This document shows positions 8,117-17,645 of a stretch of DNA of 64,000 nucleotides, one piece after another. The stretch is from the NCBI RefSeq assembly GCF_003290445.1, contig NZ_CP021781.1:434001-498000 (forward strand). The letters run 5' to 3'. A program made the position numbers and the translations under genes. Below the pieces are notes generated by a model. That model ran no database searches. It was not told the origin of the DNA and was given only the letters and a program-made list of their open reading frames with translations. Numbering within the stretch: the first letter of the stretch is position 1; each line of letters begins with the position of its first letter. Origin of the DNA: Francisella adeliensis. GTDB lineage: Bacteria; Pseudomonadota; Gammaproteobacteria; Francisellales; Francisellaceae.

Positions 8117-10489
8117 ATGAAAAAAAATAATTATATAATAAAACTGCTATTTTGTTTCTTGGTGGTTTTTTGTTCATTTACATCAATTTATGCAAGTGAC
8201 TTCTCTATACAACAATATATAAAACAAACAGCTGAAGTCATGAGAACCAGCTCAAAATTAGAGACCTATGTTCAAAATAGTTATGAACAAAAAAACTTAT
8301 CTGATGAGAAGTTATCAGATTATAAGGTCAAACTCCTTGAACAATATGATAAATTAACATCAATAGAAAATGCTCTTGAAACTAAAATTAAGCAGACAAA
8401 AGACAGTCTTAGAGAATATATCTCTTTAGATTCTGATAAAAATAAAGGCAGCTTTGAGCTAAGTGATAATTTCCTTTATAAAGTTGTTGCTGGAAATAAA
8501 CCATCAAAAGAAAACCACCATACAGAACAAAACTATAAAGATATTGATTTTGATTCGAATATAATCCAGAAAAGGTATCAGTATCTTGTTGAAAGCTATC
8601 TTGAAACAAAGCAAGCATTATCTTATGTTGGAGATGTTAAGAAGACCTTGAGTAAAGATCTTAAATTAATTTTAGATACTAGAATAAAGATTCGGAATAG
8701 AGATTTCTTTACGAAAGGAGCATTCCTTGGTCATTATAGTTCATGGGAAAAAGGGCTTAGTCAGATAGAGTATAAAATAAGCTTTATATCTCTTTTAAAA
8801 TATTTATTTTCGATAGCGTTAGTTTTTGTTATTTATAAGGTTTGCTCTATAGCTTTTTATATCAGTCTTAAATTAGTTCGTTTAAAATTTAGTCGTTATC
8901 GAGTTATTATTAGTAGCTTAAGCTTTTTCTTGAGAGTTTTTTGGAATGTTTTAATTGCAACAGTTTTGGTACTGATTCTTGGGAAACTTTTTGAGTATCA
9001 TAGGATAGAAGAGTTTTTTGCGGCATATACAATATGTGTTTACTTTATTTTACAGAATAGTTTGGTTATTTTCTTAAGATTTTTGAAAGTTTCACCAGGA
9101 AATAGAGTGCAAATTTGGCTCAAAAGTTATGTATTTATACTAATGCTTTTAATCTTTCTGCAAGGAGTGAATTTCTTTTCGGCAGTGACTATAATTCAGC
9201 CTGTATTTGGACTTTATGGAAATATAGTTGTTACTTTCATTATTTCAATAATGCAATTATTTATAGCTTATATTATATATTTCCAGCTTGGAAAGCTCAC
9301 GCATAGAAATAAAAAACTTAATATATTAAGAATGGCATTAATCATATTTTCATTGATTTATTGTGTACTAACATTTATGGGGTTAAATAGCTTAGCAACG
9401 TTATTGATGGTTAATTTCTTGCAAATATTTGTTGTAGCTATAATTTCTCATTCTATGTATAGTGTCATAGTAATGCTTTTGCATTATATTGCTTCAAAAA
9501 CTCTTCATAATAAAGGAAGTCAAACCTCATTAATAAACCGTTTAAAAAATCAAGAAAAAGAAACTTTACCAGAATATTGGGTAAGGACTATAATCAAGAT
9601 GGTTTTTATAGTTATCGCGATAGTTATTTCTTTAGTAATACTAGGAATTCCATATCAAGAAATTAGAGATTTTTTCTATACAATATTTTTTACTGGTATT
9701 CGAGTTGGTGGAACGAATTATTTTGCTATTGCGGCATTGTTAAAGTCTTTATTGGTGATTCTTATAGGATTATCACTTTCAAAAGTAGTGGAACGAGTTT
9801 TTGCTAAAAATATTCTTCCGTATACAATGATGGGCAAAGGCACCCAAAAAGCAATTTCTACAGCTGTGTGGTATATAGGTTTATTTTTATCTATTATCTT
9901 TTTCATAGCATCAATGGGGATAAGTGGAACAGCATTAGCATTTATAGTTAGTGGCTTGTCTGTAGGTGTAGGTTTTGCTTTACAAGATCTTATGAAAAAC
10001 TTTTTTGCTGGATTTATGATGTTAGTTGAGCGACCAATTAGAATAGGTGACTATGTTATGCTTGATGGTATATTAAATGAGGTAAAAAAAATACGCTTGA
10101 GATCAACAATAGTTCAAGATTTTAATCTAAATACTATCGTAGTGCCTAATAGTCAATTTATGAATAGCTCCATAAAGAATGAGACATATAATCCACTTTC
10201 TCGGATGAATCTCAAAATTAGTGTTAATTTGAATCAAGATGTAGAGCAGATATTTGAATTACTAATGTCTATTACTAAAACATACAAGGGTATAGTGAAT
10301 TATCCAGAACCTTTTGTTATATTTGAAGGATATAGTGAGTATACATTAGATTTTACATTAAGAGCGTATTGCTTAAGAGTAGATAGGTTAGTTATTGAGA
10401 GCAATTTAAGACAAGCTATTGTGAAAGAGTTTGAAAGACTAGGCATTGAAATTCCAATCAATACGAGTAAAGTTATATTAGAAAAATGA
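8117..10489 (+). CDS. Large mechanosensitive channel, MscS/MscK type
   Basis: A 790-residue protein with an N-terminal signal peptide (cleavage after IYA, about residue 26), a roughly 180-residue periplasmic helical region, eight or more membrane helices and a C-terminal MscS domain (about residues 590-780). The pore-lining helix and beta-domain are clear: SGLSVGVGFALQDLMKNFF, then ERPIRIGDYV and VVPNSQFMN. Such MscK/YnaI-like channels open under membrane tension to release solutes during osmotic downshock. It is transcribed alone, with a 144-base leader region containing TATAAT-like stretches. Confidence 0.9.
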   Translation: MKKNNYIIKLLFCFLVVFCSFTSIYASDFSIQQYIKQTAEVMRTSSKLETYVQNSYEQKNLSDEKLSDYKVKLLEQYDKLTSIENALETKIKQTKDSLREYISLDSDKNKGSFELSDNFLYKVVAGNKPSKENHHTEQNYKDIDFDSNIIQKRYQYLVESYLETKQALSYVGDVKKTLSKDLKLILDTRIKIRNRDFFTKGAFLGHYSSWEKGLSQIEYKISFISLLKYLFSIALVFVIYKVCSIAFYISLKLVRLKFSRYRVIISSLSFFLRVFWNVLIATVLVLILGKLFEYHRIEEFFAAYTICVYFILQNSLVIFLRFLKVSPGNRVQIWLKSYVFILMLLIFLQGVNFFSAVTIIQPVFGLYGNIVVTFIISIMQLFIAYIIYFQLGKLTHRNKKLNILRMALIIFSLIYCVLTFMGLNSLATLLMVNFLQIFVVAIISHSMYSVIVMLLHYIASKTLHNKGSQTSLINRLKNQEKETLPEYWVRTIIKMVFIVIAIVISLVILGIPYQEIRDFFYTIFFTGIRVGGTNYFAIAALLKSLLVILIGLSLSKVVERVFAKNILPYTMMGKGTQKAISTAVWYIGLFLSIIFFIASMGISGTALAFIVSGLSVGVGFALQDLMKNFFAGFMMLVERPIRIGDYVMLDGILNEVKKIRLRSTIVQDFNLNTIVVPNSQFMNSSIKNETYNPLSRMNLKISVNLNQDVEQIFELLMSITKTYKGIVNYPEPFVIFEGYSEYTLDFTLRAYCLRVDRLVIESNLRQAIVKEFERLGIEIPINTSKVILEK

Positions 10490-10498
10490 TTTCTAAGT

Positions 10499-11446
10499 TT
10501 ATTTGGTATTTTCTTTTGAATAAACTTTTCTAACAATATATAAAGGTCTTTGTTTTGTTTCTATGAAAATTCTACCAATGTAGCTGCCAAGCATGCCAAT
10601 ACCTATCATTTGTAATCCACTGAAAAATAAGATAAATGTTATCAATGATGGGTAACCTGGTAAATCAGCACCAAAGAGAATGGTCTTTAATATAAACCAT
10701 GATCCATAAACAAACCCACTTAGTGCAATAAGTACACCTAGGTAAGACCATATCTCAAGAGGAGTTTTACTAAAGCTTGTAATACCATCGATAGAGAATT
10801 TAAAAAGTTTCCAGTAGTTCCATTTTGTTTGGCCAGCGGCTCTTTCCTCACGAGCATGATATAGAGTTTTTTCTTTGAAACCTATCCAACTAAGCAGCCC
10901 TTTATTGAAACGAACTTTTTCTTTGAGTTCTAAAAAGGCATTTATAGCAGCTCTATTAAGCAGTCTGTAATCACCAGCATTAGGCGTAAGTTTAGTATCG
11001 CTTATACTATTCATCAGCTTATAAAAAAGTCCGGCAGATTTTCTTTTGGTTTTAGTGTCAGAATCCCTATTTTCTCTAACAGCAGTAACAACTTCATAGC
11101 CTTCTTGCCAGTATTTAACCATATCAAGAATAAGTTCTGGAGGATCTTGTAAGTCAGCATCAATGGAAATAGCAGCATCACCATTACAGTTAGCAAATCC
11201 AGCATATAAAGCTGACTCTTTACCAAAATTTCTAGAGAGATCAACTATTCTGATCTGAGGAATCTGTTGCTGTTTTTCTAAAAGTAAATCAAGAGTATTA
11301 TCAGTACTACCATCATTAACAAAAACAAGCTCATAATTAACTGGTAGTTTTTCTAAAACTATATTTAAGCGATCAAATAGATAGTCAACACCTTCAGACT
11401 CATCTTTAACGGGAATTATTATGCTTACCATTTCATTTTTATTCAT
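10499..11446 (-). CDS. Polyprenyl-phosphate glycosyltransferase, GT2 (DPM1/ArnC/FlmF type)
   Basis: A 315-residue enzyme with an N-terminal GT2 domain (SIIIPVKDESEG, FVNDGSTDNT, DADLQDPPE) and two C-terminal membrane helices, as in ArnC and GtrB. Such enzymes load a sugar on undecaprenyl phosphate at the cytoplasmic face for later transfer to lipid A or other envelope glycans. Francisella has two of this kind, FlmF1 and FlmF2, that feed lipid A glycosylation; I cannot tell which, if either, this is. The ATG at 11446 (MNKNEM) is preferred; 11497 would add a basic, non-homologous stretch. It converges with the channel gene 10 bases away. Confidence 0.87.
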   Translation of the reverse strand: MNKNEMVSIIIPVKDESEGVDYLFDRLNIVLEKLPVNYELVFVNDGSTDNTLDLLLEKQQQIPQIRIVDLSRNFGKESALYAGFANCNGDAAISIDADLQDPPELILDMVKYWQEGYEVVTAVRENRDSDTKTKRKSAGLFYKLMNSISDTKLTPNAGDYRLLNRAAINAFLELKEKVRFNKGLLSWIGFKEKTLYHAREERAAGQTKWNYWKLFKFSIDGITSFSKTPLEIWSYLGVLIALSGFVYGSWFILKTILFGADLPGYPSLITFILFFSGLQMIGIGMLGSYIGRIFIETKQRPLYIVRKVYSKENTK

Positions 11447-11577
11447 AGTATTTGTTATTTTACCTCTATATAGAAGATACTTTAGCCTTTTCATCATAAA
11501 AAATCCATAAAAGAATATTACTTTAGTAATTTATGATTTGTTATAATTATTATTAGGTGGGTTCTAAAAAAGTACAG

Positions 11578-12468
11578 ATGTCGTTTGCATATAACAAAGT
11601 CGCTATTATAGGTAAGCACTATAATAAAGAAATAAGTGAATCAGTAGTTGCTGTATATAAGATTTTATACAAGCTTGGTATAGAGGCTTGTGTGGAGACT
11701 GTATCAGCAGGTGATTTGACTATAAAGAATCTAAAAACTAAAACATTACATGAAATTGCAGCAGATTGTGATCTGGCGATAATAGTTGGTGGTGATGGAA
11801 ATTTTTTACAAGCTTCAAGAGTTTTAGCTTTGTATAGTGATATCGATATAGTTGGTGTAAATAAGGGTAAACTAGGATTTTTAACAACAATAAGTCCCGA
11901 TAGAAGAGTTCTTAAGAAGTCATTGCTATCTATATTAAATGGCGAAAGTGTTCAATCATCAATGTCTATGTTGAAATGTAAGGTAGATGATAAAACTCGT
12001 TATCCTCTTGAAAAATCAATAGCTCTTAATGAAATCGCAATAACATCATCTCGAGGTTTGATGTTTGGCTTAACAGTGTATATTAATGGTCAGTACGCTT
12101 TTGATCAACGTGGTGATGGGCTTATAATATCAACACCAACAGGTTCAACAGCTCATGCTATGTCAGCAGGAGGCCCAATTTTATGTCGAAATCATGATAG
12201 TATGGTTTTAGTTCCTATTTGTTCTCATTCTTTAAATAGTAGACCTTTAGTTATTTCTGATAGTAGTGTTATAGACATTTATATCACAGAATATAATAAT
12301 CCTGAGCCGGTACTTAGTATAGATGGTCGACATGATACAATTCTTAATGCACATCAAAAAATAACAATTAGAAAAGCACAAAAGAGCGTAAAAATACTTC
12401 ACTTAGAAGATTATAACTATTATGCGACGCTTAGAGAAAAGTTGGGCTGGGGTAAGGTGTTATTTTAG
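11578..12468 (+). CDS. nadK: NAD kinase
   Basis: A 297-residue ATP-NAD kinase making NADP. The active-site motif [11 protein letters not shown], the [10 protein letters not shown] strand, the [15 protein letters not shown] nucleotide-binding segment and SIDGRHD are visible. The ATG at 11578 ([14 protein letters not shown]) matches how Francisella NadK begins; a GTG at 11557 is in frame but adds seven non-conserved residues. It is divergent from the glycosyltransferase and converges with the LysE-type exporter, overlapping it by four bases. Confidence 0.95.
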   Translation: MSFAYNKVAIIGKHYNKEISESVVAVYKILYKLGIEACVETVSAGDLTIKNLKTKTLHEIAADCDLAIIVGGDGNFLQASRVLALYSDIDIVGVNKGKLGFLTTISPDRRVLKKSLLSILNGESVQSSMSMLKCKVDDKTRYPLEKSIALNEIAITSSRGLMFGLTVYINGQYAFDQRGDGLIISTPTGSTAHAMSAGGPILCRNHDSMVLVPICSHSLNSRPLVISDSSVIDIYITEYNNPEPVLSIDGRHDTILNAHQKITIRKAQKSVKILHLEDYNYYATLREKLGWGKVLF

Positions 12469-13106
12469 AAGAAGTGTTCAACTAAGATTATTATTACAAA
12501 TCCGGTTATAAATATTGCCGATACAAACTCAATTTTTTTAATATTCCTAAAAAATAACTGTCGTAATTTATTATTACCAAAAAATATTGCTACAGTACAA
12601 AACCACATGAGCGTTGTAATTCCAATAGCTAGCCATATAGCTACTTTACCAAAACTAGGCAACTCTTCAACCAAGCTAAGCATTGAGCTAAAAAATACCA
12701 TAACCTTAGGGTTAGCTAGATTTGTGAAAACTCCCTTAACATATAGTTGTATGTTTGTTGGTTTCTCAAAAGATTTTATATTTTTTATATGTTCACTTGC
12801 ATTAGGATTTAGTTCAGGAGTAGATGTAAATATATCTTTGTATAAGTTAAAAGCAATATAAGCTAGATATGCTACACCGGCTAGTATCAGTATATTAAAT
12901 AATTGAGGTTCTTTATATAGCAAAAACGAGCCACACCAATAGACTATTAGTGTGTTTATAAGTATTCCACTAGATACACCAAAAGCGGTAGTAAGTCCTT
13001 CTTTATAGCCAAATTTTACTGAATTACTTATCGTTATAAAAAAATCTGGCCCTGGTAAGATAAGACAACTTACTTGCAAAACAAGGATTGTTAGAAAGAT
13101 TAGCAC
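12465..13106 (-). CDS. LysE/RhtB-family amino acid exporter
   Basis: A 213-residue inner-membrane protein with six predicted helices. The start of the family signature is plain: LPGPDFFIT followed by G(x)2(x)[11 protein letters not shown]. Later [11 protein letters not shown] matches the second conserved block. Members export threonine, homoserine, leucine or lysine. The specific substrate is not evident. The last bases overlap the end of nadK on the other strand. Confidence 0.88.
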   Translation of the reverse strand: MLIFLTILVLQVSCLILPGPDFFITISNSVKFGYKEGLTTAFGVSSGILINTLIVYWCGSFLLYKEPQLFNILILAGVAYLAYIAFNLYKDIFTSTPELNPNASEHIKNIKSFEKPTNIQLYVKGVFTNLANPKVMVFFSSMLSLVEELPSFGKVAIWLAIGITTLMWFCTVAIFFGNNKLRQLFFRNIKKIEFVSAIFITGFVIIILVEHFF

Positions 13107-13175
13107 TGTTAGACTCTTATTTTTTGTCTAGTTGATATAGAATAGTAGTAATAAATAAGCCATAAATCTACAAAA

Positions 13176-13862
13176 ATGTCAGAAAACGAACAAGAAAACT
13201 TGAGACAGATAAAAAGTTTCGTACAAAGAGCCGGTAGAGTTACCAAAAAACAACAACAAGCATTAGATAATTATGCAGATAAACATGCTATCAAATACTC
13301 TGAAAAAAAGTTAAATTTTAATGAGCTTTTTGGTAATACTAACCCTGTAATTTTAGAGATAGGTTTTGGAATGGGTGGCTCCCTTGTACAGATGGCTTTA
13401 GAAAGCCCTGAGAAAAACTATTTTGGTGTCGAAGTACATCAAGCAGGTGTTGGTAATATTTTATATGAAATCGAACATCAAAATATTAATAATCTAAAAA
13501 TTATGAGTTATGATGCTGTTGAAATATTAACCAAAATGATTGATGATGGAACTCTAAGTGGGGTTCAAATATATTTCCCTGACCCTTGGCATAAAAAGAA
13601 ACATAATAAACGCCGACTTGTAAATCAGGATAACTTGGATTTATTTGCTAAGAAGCTTAAAAAAGGTGGAGTACTTCATTATGCGAGTGACTGGTTGCCA
13701 TATGCTGAAGATGTTCTTGATTTGTTAGAAAAAGATAAGAATTATCAAAACCTACATAATGGTTATGCACCTCGTCCAGAATGGCGACCGCTAACTAAGT
13801 TTGAGAAAAGAGGGCAAAACTTAGGTCATACAATTTCAGATATACTTTTTGAGAAAGTTTAA
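13176..13862 (+). CDS. trmB: tRNA (guanine-N7-)-methyltransferase
   Basis: A 228-residue SAM-dependent enzyme that makes m7G46 in tRNA variable loops. Motif I appears as [11 protein letters not shown], followed by NYFGVEVHQ; the catalytic/RNA-binding segment is [17 protein letters not shown], and the C-terminal TKFEKRG is typical. Its start is the ATG at 13176. It is followed after 8 bases by a hypothetical gene on the same strand, so the two are probably cotranscribed. Confidence 0.95.
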   Translation: MSENEQENLRQIKSFVQRAGRVTKKQQQALDNYADKHAIKYSEKKLNFNELFGNTNPVILEIGFGMGGSLVQMALESPEKNYFGVEVHQAGVGNILYEIEHQNINNLKIMSYDAVEILTKMIDDGTLSGVQIYFPDPWHKKKHNKRRLVNQDNLDLFAKKLKKGGVLHYASDWLPYAEDVLDLLEKDKNYQNLHNGYAPRPEWRPLTKFEKRGQNLGHTISDILFEKV

Positions 13863-13870
13863 GGTTAAAA

Positions 13871-14593
13871 ATGAACATAGCTAGATATAAGAAAGGCTTT
13901 ATAAATACAAATGAATATAGCAGTAAGCTTCACTCGGGAAATATCTATTGTTTAGATTGTGGTAAAGCAAAAGTTAAAATAATTAGAAAGGCAAATCAAG
14001 GATCATTTTTTGAAGTTATTAAGGATGAAGATAATCTACATGATGATGCTTGCCCAAGAGTAGCTAAGTTAGTAGATGAAGCAAGAATTAAAGAGCTACT
14101 TAATAGTGATTCTAAAAAAGATATGAGCAAGATAAACTTTCTTGTAAATAAAAATCTTGAGAAGACTATAAATTTACTAACAAAGTTAGAAGTTGGAGGT
14201 GAGCTAAGAGATGATGAGACTCTTGAGCTAATGCCACAAAAAAAACAACACTTAGCTGATAATAGAATTAAAGAATATGCGAAACAAGACATTGCAACGA
14301 TAAATGCTCTTGAATTAACAGAAGAAAATGCAGCTAGCTTAAATGGTAAGTATAGACTTGTATATGGTATCTCTGGTATATCTAAATCTCTTGTAGGAGA
14401 TAGTGTAAAAATGCTTTTTAAGGTTAATCAAGATGCAAGGTTTTCTATATTTATAGCACCAAATCAAGTGCAATATTTGGGTTTTGATAAAAGTAAAATC
14501 GCTAAGTTTGCTGTGTTTGGTAGAATTAAAAAAACTGGTAAGTTTACAAATATAGAGATTCGTTCTACAAGAGATATGGTTATAGTTGATTAG
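13871..14593 (+). CDS. Hypothetical protein with a putative N-terminal zinc site
   Basis: I do not recognise this 240-residue protein. Near the N-terminus C27-x2-C30 and H57-x3-C61 could hold a metal, recalling the small zinc-binding start of CoiA-like proteins; the middle is acidic and helical, and the last 80 residues look like a beta-rich domain with no clear family. It lies 8 bases after trmB in the same direction. A diverged copy of its last 21 codons occurs at 17618-17683, beyond the NO-response operon, suggesting that the operon sits in a duplicated or recombined copy of this gene's 3' end. Confidence 0.7.
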   Translation: MNIARYKKGFINTNEYSSKLHSGNIYCLDCGKAKVKIIRKANQGSFFEVIKDEDNLHDDACPRVAKLVDEARIKELLNSDSKKDMSKINFLVNKNLEKTINLLTKLEVGGELRDDETLELMPQKKQHLADNRIKEYAKQDIATINALELTEENAASLNGKYRLVYGISGISKSLVGDSVKMLFKVNQDARFSIFIAPNQVQYLGFDKSKIAKFAVFGRIKKTGKFTNIEIRSTRDMVIVD

Positions 14594-15022
14594 TTTTCCT
14601 TAACAATATACTTATTTAATCCTTCAAAAAATCACTATTTTCACCTACATATCAAGATATACTTTTAGTATTGTTAACTATAGATACTATAGATAGGTGT
14701 TTAAGTCTAGTAAATAAGCTTGAGTTAAATAAATTAGTATAGATTCTTGATTCCAAATAAAAATATAGAGAAGATTTGAATAATAAAAAAGTATCTATTT
14801 TGTATCCTTATGATACTGATAAGAGTAGTCTTATCAAAACATTGAAAAACAAAACTCTCAATACATAGATTGTAATTTGAAATGCACCAACTGTTTAGTT
14901 TCTAATTAAACGCTTAGTTAGGAACTAGCTAATCATGTTGTTTAACAAGTTAACATATCTTTCCAATTGCAATGCTACTCTAAGGTGTTTTTAACTGTTT
15001 GTATTTAAGTCTTTCAAAGACA
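14594..15022. other. Gene-free stretch upstream of the NO-response operon
   Basis: About 430 bases with no convincing gene on either strand. It is very AT-rich. A short open stretch around 14787-14868 could be a decayed coding sequence, but no family is recognisable. The region lies between the hypothetical gene at 13871 and the NsrR-type promoter, and may be part of the segment that entered with the operon. Confidence 0.5.
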
Positions 15023-15051
15023 TTGCTTTAATAAAAATTATACCGTACAAT
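15023..15051 (+). promoter_or_regulatory. Sigma-70 promoter of the NO-response operon
   Basis: TTGCTT at 15023-15028 and TACAAT at 15046-15051 are separated by 17 bases, close to the sigma-70 ideal. The expected start site near 15058 falls inside the NsrR operator. Only one promoter is visible for the five genes that follow. Confidence 0.7.
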
Positions 15052-15053
15052 TA

Positions 15054-15076
15054 AAGATGTATTTAAAATGCATCTT
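15054..15076 (+). promoter_or_regulatory. NsrR operator (11-1-11 inverted repeat)
   Basis: The half-sites AAGATGTATTT (15054-15064) and AAATGCATCTT (15066-15076) form an inverted repeat with one central base. It differs from perfect symmetry at one position and matches the published enterobacterial NsrR consensus (AAGATGYATTT-N-AAATGCATCTT) almost exactly. It overlaps the predicted transcription start, the position expected for repression. The operon below encodes its own NsrR, giving autoregulation relieved by nitric oxide. Confidence 0.88.
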
Positions 15077-15094
15077 TAAACAACAGGAGTAACT

Positions 15095-15463
15095 ATGAAA
15101 AAAACACTTTATGAAAAATTGGGCGGTCAAGTGGCAGTTGATGCAGCAGTAGATATTTTTTATCGCAAAGTATTGCTTGATGAGAGAGTTAACTTTTTTT
15201 TTGATGATGTTGATATGGACAAACAGATTCCAAAGCAAAAATCCTTTCTAACTATGGTTTTCGGTGGCCCTAATAGCTATACAGGCAAAGACATGCGTCA
15301 AGGCCACAAGCATCTAGTAGCTCGTGGATTGAACGATACTCATGTTGATATTATTATAGAACATCTAGGTGCTACATTAAGTGAGCTTGGTGTAGGTGAT
15401 GAAGATATCCAACAAGTGGCTAATATAGCTAATAGTGTTAGGGATGATGTATTAGATAGGTGA
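15095..15463 (+). CDS. Truncated haemoglobin, group I (GlbN/trHbN)
   Basis: A 122-residue 2-on-2 globin. It opens TLYEKLGGQVAVDAAVD, contains the FFDDVDMDKQ helix and the FGGPNSYTGKDM loop, and the proximal histidine lies in GHKHLVARG. Group I truncated globins in other bacteria turn nitric oxide and O2 into nitrate when supplied with electrons. It is the first gene of the NsrR-controlled operon, with an AGGAGT ribosome site; the reductase gene follows after seven bases, which suggests that the two work together in place of a single-chain flavohaemoglobin. Confidence 0.93.
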   Translation: MKKTLYEKLGGQVAVDAAVDIFYRKVLLDERVNFFFDDVDMDKQIPKQKSFLTMVFGGPNSYTGKDMRQGHKHLVARGLNDTHVDIIIEHLGATLSELGVGDEDIQQVANIANSVRDDVLDR

Positions 15464-15470
15464 TTTAATT

Positions 15471-16418
15471 ATGGTTTTTTATTATGAGGGCCAAGCCTAT
15501 AAACTTCAAAATGATGAAACAGTATTAGATTGTTTATTAAGAAATAATGTTTCATATAATCATTCTTGTAAATCTGGCATATGCCAATCTTGTATTGCAA
15601 AAATTTCGATTGGTGATATCAATTCTCTATGGCAAAAAGGCTTAAAAGAAACGCTTCAATCACAAGGTTATTTCTTACCATGTATTGCTAAGCTAGAATC
15701 TAGCATCACATTTAGTACTTCTGAAAATGATGTTATTGAAACTACAGCTACAATCAAAGAATTAGACTATCTAAATTACAATGTTATGAGCGTGAAGCTT
15801 ATTGTCGATGATTTTTCGGCTTGGATAGCTGGGCAATATATTAATTTAATAAATAATGATGGAGATGCTAGGAGTTACTCTATTGCGAATATTCCTTACA
15901 GTGATAATTATATAGAGTTACATATAAAAATTATAGATAATGGCAAGATTGGCAATTGGCTAAAGAATGATGCTAAAGTTAACTCTACTGTAAAGTTAAG
16001 AGGCCCTAGTGGTGATTGTTTTTATTATAATCCAAAAAAAGAAAGCTATCCGTTACTATTAGCTGGCACAGGTACAGGGTTAGCCCCATTGATAGGTATT
16101 GTAAAAGATGCAATCAAACAAAATCATCAAGGTGAAATGATAATAATACATGGTGGTTGTAGTAACCAAGATCTTTACTATAATGATCAACTACAAGCTT
16201 TTGCTAAAGCTTATTCAAACATAGAATACTACTCTAGTGTGTTGGATGACAAAGATAGCAGGACTATAGATAAAATTTTTCTACAGCATGCCGCTAAATA
16301 TAAAACAGCAAAAGCATATGTATGTGGGCCTGTAGAAATTACGAAGAAACTAAAAACCGCAGCATTTTTAGCAGGGATAGCTTCCAATAATATTTATAGT
16401 GATGCCTTTATTTACTAA
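15471..16418 (+). CDS. Ferredoxin-FAD/NAD(P)H oxidoreductase, probable globin reductase
   Basis: A 315-residue electron-transfer protein. The N-terminal plant-type 2Fe-2S domain has C33, C38, C41 and a fourth cysteine in FLPCIAK. It is followed by an FAD-binding barrel with RSYSIAN and a nucleotide-binding domain with GTGTGLAP and YVCGP. The layout is that of the reductase components of oxygenases, and the last two domains match the reductase half of Hmp. Between a truncated globin gene and an oxidase gene in an NsrR operon, it most likely re-reduces the globin. It could also serve another partner. Confidence 0.87.
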   Translation: MVFYYEGQAYKLQNDETVLDCLLRNNVSYNHSCKSGICQSCIAKISIGDINSLWQKGLKETLQSQGYFLPCIAKLESSITFSTSENDVIETTATIKELDYLNYNVMSVKLIVDDFSAWIAGQYINLINNDGDARSYSIANIPYSDNYIELHIKIIDNGKIGNWLKNDAKVNSTVKLRGPSGDCFYYNPKKESYPLLLAGTGTGLAPLIGIVKDAIKQNHQGEMIIIHGGCSNQDLYYNDQLQAFAKAYSNIEYYSSVLDDKDSRTIDKIFLQHAAKYKTAKAYVCGPVEITKKLKTAAFLAGIASNNIYSDAFIY

Positions 16419-16447
16419 AACAAATAAATTAGATTACAGGAGTTAAT

Positions 16448-16989
16448 ATGAGCATTAAACATCGAGCAGCAAAAAAATAAGTGATAAGGTCGCTTATGGT
16501 TTAGTTAAATTTTTAGGCTTTTTGCAGATACCTTTTTCAGAAAATGCTACGGCTCGTGCTATTGTTTTGGGAACTGTTGTATCTATATCAGATATGATTG
16601 GAGCAGCTAACTTTCACGTTAAATGCCTTAGAAAAATTAAAAATGATGAAAGCTGGATTAGAACGTTACTTAATGAAGCTGAAAATGAACGTATACATTT
16701 GATGACATTTATTCATATTGCCCAACCAAACTGGTTTGAGCGCTTTATTATATTTGTTGGTTATCTAGAAGAAGCTGTTATTAGTTATCAACATTACTTA
16801 GATGAAATTGATGCCGGCAGAATAGAGAATGTCCCAGCACCTCAGATAGCTACAGATTATTGGAGTTCACCTGAAACAGCAAGATTAAGAGATGTTGTTA
16901 TTGTAGTAAAAGCAGATGAAGAAGAACATAGAGATGTAAATCATGATTTAGCTGATAGAATAGATAGAAAGGAAAAAATTATATCTTAA
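16448..16989 (+). pseudogene. Alternative oxidase (AOX), disrupted
   Basis: The cyanide-resistant ubiquinol oxidase family is clear from NEAENERIHLMTF, VGYLEEAV, YLDEIDAGRIENVPAP and KADEEEHRDVNH. Three lesions are visible. First, the well-placed ATG at 16448 (AGGAG upstream) reads MSIKHRAAKK and stops in a run of seven A (16471-16477); an eighth A would join it to the body of the protein. Second, the first iron-ligand glutamate, normally in a VLETVA motif, is glycine (VLGTVV). Third, about 30 residues between ERFIIF and VGYLEE, normally a membrane-associated helix, are missing in frame. Loss of an iron ligand makes activity unlikely even if the frameshift were bypassed. Confidence 0.85.
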
Positions 16990-17004
16990 TCGGAGTAACT
17001 ATAA

Positions 17005-17445
17005 ATGCAATTAAACCGTCAAACTGACTATGCACTAAGAGTACTGATATTTCTTACCCTTAAGTCTCATGATGATTTAGTAAAGTTAGATGAAATCTCA
17101 AAAAAATTTAATATCGTAAGAAATCATTTAACTAAAATAATTGCAAAATTAGCTAAGCTCCAATACATCATCACTCAAAGAGGTAATGGTGGTGGAATAA
17201 AGGTTCATCCTAATGCACTGGAATTAAATTTGTTCGAGATTATGAGTAAATTTGAATCATCATTCAAATCTATTGATTGTACTGGGATCAATTGCCCAAT
17301 TGCAGGCATGTGTAAACTCGAAGCTATTTTAGCTGAAGCATCTGGTGCTTATACATCGGTATTACAAAAATATAAGCTAAAAGATGTATTGCCATCTAAC
17401 AACAATGAACAGAGAATCATTTTTAAAAGTTTAGACTTAATTTGA
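17005..17445 (+). CDS. nsrR: Rrf2-family nitric-oxide-sensing repressor NsrR
   Basis: A 146-residue winged-helix Rrf2 protein. The DNA-binding helix region (residues about 25-60) ends in the conserved GNGGGI wing. Three cysteines, C92, C97 and C103 (DCTGINCPIAGMC), have the spacing that holds the 4Fe-4S cluster in NsrR, which distinguishes it from IscR or RsrR. NO attack on the cluster relieves repression. It is the fourth gene of the operon whose promoter carries a consensus NsrR site, so it should control its own synthesis. The gene looks intact while its neighbours on both sides are broken. Confidence 0.93.
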   Translation: MQLNRQTDYALRVLIFLTLKSHDDLVKLDEISKKFNIVRNHLTKIIAKLAKLQYIITQRGNGGGIKVHPNALELNLFEIMSKFESSFKSIDCTGINCPIAGMCKLEAILAEASGAYTSVLQKYKLKDVLPSNNNEQRIIFKSLDLI

Positions 17446-17459
17446 AACAGAGGTTAGTT

Positions 17460-17645
17460 ATGAATATATCATCGCAACAAATTGAAATATTCATTAAACA
17501 ATTTTATGTAAAAGTAAATGAAGATACTTTGCTTAGCCCTATATTTAATGATGTTGCTAAAGTTGATTGGTTAGAACATATTCCTAAATTAATCAAATTC
17601 TGGAACTCTGCTTTATTAAAGAAACTGGTAAAATCACTAATGTAG
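17460..17645 (+). pseudogene. Truncated haemoglobin, group III, 5' fragment
   Basis: The reading starts MNISSQQIEIF and continues through FYVKVNEDTLLSPIFNDVA and VDWLEHIPKLIKFWNSALL, which match the first half of group III truncated globins (residues about 1-55 of 130). Homology ends at about 17617; the remaining residues (KKLVKSLM) come from an out-of-frame reading of the relic at 17618-17683. The proximal-histidine half is missing, so no globin can form. AGAGG precedes the ATG at 17460, eleven bases after the nsrR stop-proximal region, so this was originally the last gene of the operon. Confidence 0.8.
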
